37,506 nucleotides of DNA from an uncultured Saprospiraceae bacterium (GTDB lineage Bacteria; Bacteroidota; Bacteroidia; Chitinophagales; Saprospiraceae): the NCBI GenBank assembly GCA_937973995.1, contig CALJIQ010000248.1, positions 1 to 37,506 on the forward strand, written 5' to 3'. This document shows, piece by piece, positions 32,001-37,506 of this stretch. The stretch's first letter is position 1, and the number at the start of each line of letters is the position of its first letter. A program made the translations under genes and the position numbers. The notes below the pieces were generated by a model. The model saw only the letters and a program-made list of their open reading frames with translations. It made no database searches and was not told the DNA's origin.

Positions 32001-35000
32001 ATGAAAGTCATAGACTCGCTAATACAACAAGACTTTTCAAAACCTACACCTTGTTTAAAACGACTGAATTATCTGTCAATCCGATTGGTTTTATTCAGTT
32101 TATTCCTGGTTAACTCATTATTTTTAACAGGACAAATTACTACGTTTATTGATTGTGAGTGTGACATGAATCCATCCGTTACACTCTTTGAAAATTCAGG
32201 TATTCTAGCAGATGATGGTATTATTTGTGCGGGAGGAATGGCAACGCTTACCGCAAGAGGAGGCGTGAAGTATTTGTGGAGTACAGGAGAGACGACCCCA
32301 GCTATTACCGTGACTAGCAGTGGTGGTTATGGAGTAACTATTTCAGATGCTACCAATTGTCAGGCTATTGAAAATATTTTAATAACCGAACATTCCAAGC
32401 CTTTTTTAGTGCATGATGATTTCTTTTGTGAAGGTAGTACGACCACCATACAAGTAAATGCAAAAAGTTCTAACTGTATTTGGAGTAATGGATCAACAGG
32501 GAAATCTCTTTTGATTTCAGAAGGAGGGACTTATGCTGTTACTATAACGGATGACTATGGATGTGTGCATGTAGAAACTGCTACCATTACGAAAAATCCA
32601 GTACCTATTGTTGATATTATAGTGACGGAAAATTCAGGAAATGTGGGAGATTTAGCGGTATGCTTAGGAGCAGAAGTTACCTTGCAAGCAACTACTGGAT
32701 ATGCCGCTTATCAATGGACACCTATTGATGGTTTAGCTAATCCTAGTTCCGCTACCACCACAGCAAATCCAACGGCTACCACAACGTACACGATAGTAGT
32801 TACAGATCATAATGGATGCACTTCTACAGAGCAAGTGACGATAGTTGTAAATGATTTAAATACAACGATTAGCCCAAATGTAAATATTTGCGAAGGAGAT
32901 AGCACCTTGATATTTGCCAGTGGAGGAACATCTTATAGTTGGAGTCCTGCGGAAGGATTAAGTAATACCAATATTGCTAATCCAGCAGCTGCCCCTGCAA
33001 CGACGACTACTTATACCGTAATCATTTCAGATAACAATGGTTGTGTAACAACAAGGGAAGTAACCGTTGGTGTTTTTGAGATTAACACAACGGTCGGAGA
33101 CAGCTTACAAATTTGCCTTGGAGAGCGTACAACTTTATCTGCATCAGGTGGAGTTACCTATGCCTGGAGTCCAACTACCAGTTTAGATAATGCTTCTTTG
33201 GCTAATCCGATTGCAACGCCCGCTACAACGACAACTTATAACGTTCTCATTACAGATGCTAATGGATGTATTTCTACTTATGCCCAAACAGTAGAGGTAG
33301 GATCGGCTACAGCAGAAATACAAGGTATAACCCTATTATGCCTAGGCGATTCGACAGCTTTAACAGCGGTAGCAAACTCGAATGCTACCACTGCAAATTT
33401 TACTTATTTATGGAATGACCTCGCTGGTAATTCAACTAGTAATCAAGTAATAGTCTCACCAACTGTTTCATCCACTTATAGGGTAACCATAACTGATGAG
33501 AACGGTTGTACGGCAGTTGACAGCGTATTAGTAACAGTCAATGATTATCAAGTGGAGGCAGGGAACAATCAACTAATTTGTTTAGGGGATAGTACACAGT
33601 TAATACCAGAAGTCACTTTAAATGGAGTTGTAGTGACGGATGGTATTGTAAGTTATACTTGGAGTCCAGTAATTAGAATTGATAGTTCCACTAGTTCTTT
33701 ACCCATTGTTTTTCCTACCACTAATACTGTTTATACGGTAACCATCACGGATACTAATGGCTGTACGGCAGTTGATAGTATGTTAGTGTCTGTCAATGAC
33801 CTTCAAGTAGAGGCAGGGGGAAATCAAATTATTTGTCCTAGAGATAGTGTGCAGTTAACTTCGATTACCACCTTGAATGGAGATACCGTTTCGGATAATA
33901 GTGTTAGTTATTTTTGGAGTCCAAGTAGCGGTCTGGATGATGCGATCATTCCTACTCCTACTGCTTCACCATCTACGCCTACTACTTATTTTTTGACGGT
34001 TACAGATGCGAATGGTTGTACGGCAGTGGATAGTGTATTTGTTGACTTACATCCTCAAACAAATATTAACTTGGGAGTTGTACCTCAGTCGATTATTTAT
34101 TTTGAGTCTGCCAGCATTATATATATTCAAAATAATGCTACTCCTATTGTAGATTTTATTTGGTCGCCTACTAATTTTTTAGACTGTCCAAATGATACTA
34201 CTTTGAATTGTAGCCAACCCATCTTTAGAGACGAATTAGGATTCGATTCTATTTATACCTATGAGTTGACCGTTGTTGATGCAAATGGTTGTACGGATCA
34301 AACTACAGTTGATATTAATGTAAACATCAATAATGTTGCTCCTCCTATTCCAATGGCTGCCATATCAGGGTCAGTTTATATGGAGGATGGTACTCTATTA
34401 AAGGATGGATTGATACATTTAGAAGGAGCAGAAAAAATGCCTATACAGACAGGAGGGACTGGTGAATATTTATTTGAAGAGGTACCTATGTATGAAAACT
34501 ATATAGTACAACCAGAGAAAGATACACATCCTTTAGAAGGAGTGTCAACCGCTGATGTTTTGGCAATCTCAAAGCACATTTTGGGAATAGATTTATTGGA
34601 TTCTCCTTATAAAATAATAGCAGCGGATGTCAATCGTTCTGGCACGATCACTATTTTTGATATAGTGCAATTAAGAAAGTTAATTTTAAATACAATAGAC
34701 GTTTTTCCAAATAACGACTCTTGGAGATTTATAGATGCAAGTTATCAGTTTAAAAATCCTTCTAATCCATTAACAGAGGACCTTCCTGAAAATTACATCA
34801 TTAATACTCTTTTTACGGATATGAATCAATTGGATTTCATAGCAGTGAAAATAGGGGATGTGAATAGTAGTTTAGCACAAGAGAATTTACAGGCCAATGC
34901 CCGTAGATCGTCAAAGGGAGTATTTTCTTTTAATATTCAGATGGAGGAGAAAGTCGATGAAAATAGAGTGCTGTATCACTTTCATCCCGAAGACTTTAAT

Positions 35001-35597
35001 GACATAGAAGGGTATCAATTTACCATAGACTTTGATGTGGATCAATTGGAGTTTAGACAACTGGAAACTTCTAGTCTAGTAGGAGAAGAGAATTTTGGAT
35101 GGACATTGGTTGAGGCGGGTACCATTACGACGAGTTGGTATAAGATGAATGAATTACTATTAGAAGAAGGTGAACCTTTATTTAGTTTATCCTTTGATTT
35201 GAATAAACAGAACCAGAAAGAGGTTGATTTAAGTATTACTTCTTCCAGACTTCAAGCCGAAGCATATCATAAATCGGGCGAAGTATTAGAAGTAAAATGG
35301 ACTCGTGCAGATCAGTCTTCTATTATTCCATCTAACGATTTTGCTTTATTTCAAAATCAACCTAATCCATTTACAAGAGAAACGACTATAGGTTTTAACT
35401 TACCAGACAATACTAATGCAACCTTGAGAATTTTTAATACAGCAGGAAAGATCATTCAACAATTTAATGGCCCATTCACGCCAGGTTATAACGGTGTAAT
35501 AATTCGAAACAATAAGGTATTAGAACATGGGACTTTGTACTACCAACTAGTTACAGATGAACAAGTAGTTTCTAAAAAAATGATTCATATTGAATAA
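32001..35597 (+). CDS. Large T9SS-exported surface protein with Ig/PKD-like repeats, dockerin-like and cohesin-like modules
   Basis: The 1198-residue protein has a long n-region and signal sequence (hydrophobic LVLFSLFLVNSLFLTGQ). Residues ~70-780 are about nine Ig/PKD-like repeats, each with an early cysteine (e.g. ICEGDST, ICLGERT, LCLGDST), a WSP turn, an ANP-x-A-TTTY strand and a closing T(I/V)(T/S)D-x-NGC. An SdrD/carboxypeptidase-regulatory-like domain (ISGSVYMEDGTLLKDGLIHL, ~787) leads into a dockerin-like pair (~847-896: STADVLAISKHILGI and ADVNRSGTITIFDIVQLRK, with calcium-loop residues). A cohesin-like beta domain follows (~975-1100; YQFTIDFDVDQLEF, GEPLFSLSFDL). The end is a T9SS sorting domain (~1113-1198; FQNQPNPFTRETTIGF, YYQLVTDEQVVSKKMI). 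An adhesin or scaffold role at the surface is inferred. Confidence 0.85.
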   Translation: MKVIDSLIQQDFSKPTPCLKRLNYLSIRLVLFSLFLVNSLFLTGQITTFIDCECDMNPSVTLFENSGILADDGIICAGGMATLTARGGVKYLWSTGETTPAITVTSSGGYGVTISDATNCQAIENILITEHSKPFLVHDDFFCEGSTTTIQVNAKSSNCIWSNGSTGKSLLISEGGTYAVTITDDYGCVHVETATITKNPVPIVDIIVTENSGNVGDLAVCLGAEVTLQATTGYAAYQWTPIDGLANPSSATTTANPTATTTYTIVVTDHNGCTSTEQVTIVVNDLNTTISPNVNICEGDSTLIFASGGTSYSWSPAEGLSNTNIANPAAAPATTTTYTVIISDNNGCVTTREVTVGVFEINTTVGDSLQICLGERTTLSASGGVTYAWSPTTSLDNASLANPIATPATTTTYNVLITDANGCISTYAQTVEVGSATAEIQGITLLCLGDSTALTAVANSNATTANFTYLWNDLAGNSTSNQVIVSPTVSSTYRVTITDENGCTAVDSVLVTVNDYQVEAGNNQLICLGDSTQLIPEVTLNGVVVTDGIVSYTWSPVIRIDSSTSSLPIVFPTTNTVYTVTITDTNGCTAVDSMLVSVNDLQVEAGGNQIICPRDSVQLTSITTLNGDTVSDNSVSYFWSPSSGLDDAIIPTPTASPSTPTTYFLTVTDANGCTAVDSVFVDLHPQTNINLGVVPQSIIYFESASIIYIQNNATPIVDFIWSPTNFLDCPNDTTLNCSQPIFRDELGFDSIYTYELTVVDANGCTDQTTVDINVNINNVAPPIPMAAISGSVYMEDGTLLKDGLIHLEGAEKMPIQTGGTGEYLFEEVPMYENYIVQPEKDTHPLEGVSTADVLAISKHILGIDLLDSPYKIIAADVNRSGTITIFDIVQLRKLILNTIDVFPNNDSWRFIDASYQFKNPSNPLTEDLPENYIINTLFTDMNQLDFIAVKIGDVNSSLAQENLQANARRSSKGVFSFNIQMEEKVDENRVLYHFHPEDFNDIEGYQFTIDFDVDQLEFRQLETSSLVGEENFGWTLVEAGTITTSWYKMNELLLEEGEPLFSLSFDLNKQNQKEVDLSITSSRLQAEAYHKSGEVLEVKWTRADQSSIIPSNDFALFQNQPNPFTRETTIGFNLPDNTNATLRIFNTAGKIIQQFNGPFTPGYNGVIIRNNKVLEHGTLYYQLVTDEQVVSKKMIHIE

Positions 35598-35640
35598 GCG
35601 ACTATTGAAGCGTAATGGAATCTGAGTAGTTCCTCAAAGT

Positions 35641-35705
35641 AGAGGGGTAGAGGTCAATGTTATTGAGAGCGTAATTAGAGGTAAAGAAAATTGAGCTACC
35701 CCTCT
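35641..35705 (+). terminator. Hairpin after the large surface-protein gene
   Basis: AGAGGGGTAG (35641-35650) pairs perfectly with CTACCCCTCT (35696-35705) across a 45-base loop. No T-tract follows. It may end the 3.6-kb gene or structure the leader of the next one. Confidence 0.5.
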
Positions 35706-35735
35706 GCTAATTATTATCACCAGTTAGAATAAAAC

Positions 35736-36203
35736 ATGAAGTACTTTTTGATATTTAAAAAGAAATTGATCCTTCTAGTTAGCATATTGCATATCGTCTT
35801 TTTCTTAAAAGGACAAACGAATTTGCTATCAATTTTGAATCATAACGAAAATAGCTATGAAACGAATAAAATCGAAGATCGGATTGTTCTTGATCTTGTT
35901 GTCGAAAACCAAAGGATGATTCCTCAAGAATCTTTTAAACTTTATCAAAACCAACCCAATCCGTTTTCTAAAGAAACGACTATTCAATTTGAGTTGTTAC
36001 ATTCCTCTAGTATTACCCTTACTGTGTATGATCCGGAAGGGAAAGTGCTGAAAGAATACAAGGGGAATTTTGAGAAGGGAAAAAACAAAATACAAATCAA
36101 TAGTAAGGACCTCCATAAATACGGAATCTTATACTATCAAATGACCACAAAAAACCAAATATTAAGTAAAAAAATGATTTTTAAGAAACCCAGTAAAACG
36201 TAA
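35736..36203 (+). CDS. Very small protein consisting mainly of a signal peptide and a T9SS sorting domain
   Basis: The 155-residue protein has an N-terminal hydrophobic export signal (LILLVSILHIVFFLKGQ), ~45 residues of linker without a recognisable fold, and then a complete T9SS C-terminal domain (~64-152): FKLYQNQPNPFSKETTIQF, the strand TVYDPEGKVLKEY, and YYQMTTKNQILSKKMIF. The domain is a close match to the end of the upstream 1198-residue protein (QNQPNPF-x-x-ETTI, LYYQ-x-T, SKKMI), so it probably arose by local duplication. There is no cargo domain. It may be a decoy or regulator of the secretion machinery, a bare carrier, or a remnant after loss of its passenger. Confidence 0.75.
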   Translation: MKYFLIFKKKLILLVSILHIVFFLKGQTNLLSILNHNENSYETNKIEDRIVLDLVVENQRMIPQESFKLYQNQPNPFSKETTIQFELLHSSSITLTVYDPEGKVLKEYKGNFEKGKNKIQINSKDLHKYGILYYQMTTKNQILSKKMIFKKPSKT

Positions 36204-36270
36204 TTTTTAAAAGATTACTCCAAACCATTTGAACAATATTTTAATGGTTTAACAAGTGTGTGTTTTTGAA

Positions 36271-36310
36271 CCAGTCAGCCACAAAGGTGTGTTGACTGGT
36301 TTTTTTTATT
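36271..36310 (+). terminator. Rho-independent terminator after the small T9SS gene
   Basis: AACCAGTCA (from 36271) pairs with a TTGACTG arm near 36294-36303, with CAC/GTG inside the loop, followed directly by a long T-run. It is the clearest plus-strand terminator in this part of the window. Confidence 0.85.
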
Positions 36311-36321
36311 TTTGTGATCTT

Positions 36322-36353
<32 letters not shown>

Positions 36354-36402
36354 CTGACCGTCTTCTCAAAAATCTAAACCGATTTTTCAGATTCAAGAGA
36401 CG

Positions 36403-36490
36403 CCACAACACCACAACACCACAACACCACAACGCCACAACGCCACAACGCCACAACACCATAATGCCACAACACCATAACACCACAATG
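36403..36490. repeat. 11-unit CCACAACA octamer array that contains the start codon of the next gene
   Basis: Eleven contiguous 8-bp units: CCACAACA x3, CCACAACG x3, CCACAACA, CCATAATG, CCACAACA, CCATAACA, CCACAATG. The last three bases are the ATG used by the pseudouridine synthase; the eighth unit holds another in-frame ATG (36464-36466). Same family as the arrays at 17391-17445 (inverted) and 17766-17824. Confidence 0.93.
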
Positions 36491-37375
36491 CCCATCCTAG
36501 AAACCCACATCGTTCCAGAAAATGTGAGTGGTATTCGCCTAAGCGATTACGCTATTGGTATTTTTACAATTATTCCTACTCGAAAGGGAATGAAAAAAGC
36601 GATTAAAAAAGGAGCAGTTTATATTGATGGAGAGCTTGCTACTACGGGTAGGTGGGTGGTTACGGGACAAGTGATACAGTTAATGGAAGTAGTCCAAAAG
36701 CCATCAAAGGTTTATAAAATGGACCTAGAAATTATTTATGAAGATGAAGAAATAGCAGTCATTAATAAGCCTGCGGGGATCGTGGTCAGTGGGAATCAGT
36801 TTCGGACGGTTCAAAACGCTTTACCTAATAATCTGTCAATATCCACTGCTATAGATGCTTGTCCATCTCCTTTGCCTGTGCATCGATTGGATTATTCGAC
36901 CAGTGGGTTATTGTTAATAGCGAAAACAAAAAGTGCAAGACGGTTGTTGGGAAAAGCATTTGAACTTCATCAGGTGCAGAAAGAATATCAAGCAGTGGTT
37001 ATCGGAAAACCTCCTGAAGAAGGTGTCATCCAAGAACCCATCCAACGAAAAAAATCTCAAACTTTATTTAAAACGATACAAACAATTCCTTCCTTAAAAA
37101 ATGGTCATCTATCCTTACTGCAATTAACCCCTTTGACTGGAAGAATGCATCAATTAAGAATACATCTATCAGAAGTAGGCTTCCCCATTTTGGGAGATAA
37201 ATTGTATGGAACAACTGGAATGGTTTTAAAAGGGAAAGGATTATTTTTATGTGCGGTAGGGTTGCAATTTTCTCACCCAAAAACTGGAGAATTAATGAAA
37301 TTTAGAATTCCAAATCCTCCAAAATTTCAAACCTTTATGGAACGAGAACAAAAGAGATGGGAAAGATATCATTGA
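36488..37375 (+). CDS. RluA-family pseudouridine synthase
   Basis: With ATG at 36488 the protein is 295 residues. An S4-like RNA-binding part comes first (MKKAIKKGAVYIDGELATTG, then WVVTGQVIQL). The catalytic domain shows INKPAGIVVSG, the RluA signature HRLDYSTSGLLLIAKT with the nucleophilic Asp, and the closing LTGRMHQLRIHLSEVGFPIL. The enzyme isomerises uridine in rRNA or tRNA; the motif set does not separate the RluA, RluC and RluD targets. The in-frame extension upstream (to 36314) translates the GGAGTCA and CCACAACA arrays (Thr/His/Asn/Pro-rich) and is rejected. The gene's first codon belongs to the upstream octamer array and its last codon plus stop to the downstream one. Confidence 0.9.
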   Translation: MPILETHIVPENVSGIRLSDYAIGIFTIIPTRKGMKKAIKKGAVYIDGELATTGRWVVTGQVIQLMEVVQKPSKVYKMDLEIIYEDEEIAVINKPAGIVVSGNQFRTVQNALPNNLSISTAIDACPSPLPVHRLDYSTSGLLLIAKTKSARRLLGKAFELHQVQKEYQAVVIGKPPEEGVIQEPIQRKKSQTLFKTIQTIPSLKNGHLSLLQLTPLTGRMHQLRIHLSEVGFPILGDKLYGTTGMVLKGKGLFLCAVGLQFSHPKTGELMKFRIPNPPKFQTFMEREQKRWERYH

Positions 37376-37409
37376 TCTATTGTCTCATTGATCTATTGTT
37401 CCATTGTTG
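37370..37409. repeat. CATTGATC octamer array overlapping the pseudouridine-synthase stop codon
   Basis: CATTGATC, TATTGTCT, CATTGATC, TATTGTTC and CATTGTTG run in exact 8-bp phase from 37370 to 37409. The first unit supplies the final His codon (CAT) and the stop (TGA). Same family as 27695-28044. Confidence 0.88.
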
Positions 37410-37439
37410 AGTCCACTCTAAAAACACAATTTGGTAAAC

Positions 37440-37506
37440 ACCTAAGCTGGCGAAGCCAGTACCATAAAATTTATGCCTCGCTTGCTTCGCAAGCTCGGCA
37501 GTTAGG
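37440..37506. repeat. Two hairpins at the right window edge
   Basis: CTGGC-GAA-GCCAG and GCTTGC-TTC-GCAAGC follow the octamers. The second lies within ATGCCTCGCTTGCTTCGCAAGC, whose first ten bases recur at ~22073. The feature continues past the window, so its nature is open. Confidence 0.5.

Overview
The window looks like a chromosomal segment of a Bacteroidota bacterium, most likely Saprospiria/Saprospiraceae-like. The taxonomy is inferred, not tested. The support is: two proteins with FQNQPNPF/YQNQPNPF-type C-terminal sorting domains and one with an IFPNPT-type domain, all typical of type IX secretion (T9SS) cargo; many NGC-ended Ig/PKD-like surface repeats with dockerin-like and cohesin-like modules; mostly absent Shine-Dalgarno sequences; and an AT-rich base composition.

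Layout. 1-1.3 kb: a truncated thiolase and a TetR regulator, both on the minus strand. 1.5-4.1 kb: an accessory patch with an overlapping nucleotidyltransferase/partner pair that resembles a toxin-antitoxin or defence module, a translationally coupled pair of very small proteins behind a 14-bp palindrome, a palindrome-rich MITE-like element, a 50-residue membrane peptide and a truncated class D beta-lactamase. 4.1-7.2 kb: a seven-blade FG-GAP/VCBS propeller fused to an amidohydrolase. 7.5-11.4 kb: a RhlE-like helicase, a phosphohistidine-phosphatase-like lipoprotein and the ribosome-associated ABC-F protein EttA. 11.9-17.3 kb: an OmpA-family protein, a membrane-anchored protein with about 400 residues of V-E-V-I-K repeats, and an M1 metallopeptidase facing them. 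17.8-21.6 kb: Nif3-like protein, C4 zinc-ribbon coiled-coil protein and GlnRS. 22.2-26.5 kb: two tandem pectate-lyase-like beta-helix paralogues, only the second with a T9SS signal. 26.5-31.7 kb, minus strand: LolD-like ATPase, GatC, single-domain asparaginase, four-helix-bundle (S23/IVP) protein, DapD and dihydrolipoyl dehydrogenase. 32-36.2 kb: a 1198-residue T9SS surface protein and a 155-residue protein that is little more than a secretion signal and a T9SS domain. 36.5-37.4 kb: an RluA-family pseudouridine synthase.

The most striking signal lies between the genes. Many short gaps are filled by degenerate tandem arrays of 7- or 8-bp units: CCANAANR, CATTGNYC/CAATRGRA, GGTCATT/GACCAAT, GGAGTCA, TTGAATGA and others. 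They often form inverted pairs and lie flush with start and stop codons. The rluA-like gene takes its ATG from the last unit of an 11-unit CCACAACA-type array, and its last codon plus stop (CAT-TGA) come from the first unit of a CATTGATC-type array. The S23/IVP gene is bracketed by a perfect 17-bp inverted heptamer repeat. The arrays resemble in style the STRR repeats of heterocystous cyanobacteria. Several larger gaps instead hold long imperfect inverted repeats (9573-9720, 11428-11555, 31738-31823, 31885-31975).

Most genes here are housekeeping or envelope genes. The best candidates for undescribed biology are the codon-flush octamer/heptamer arrays, the 1584-2565 gene pair, the propeller-amidohydrolase fusion and the near-bare T9SS protein.
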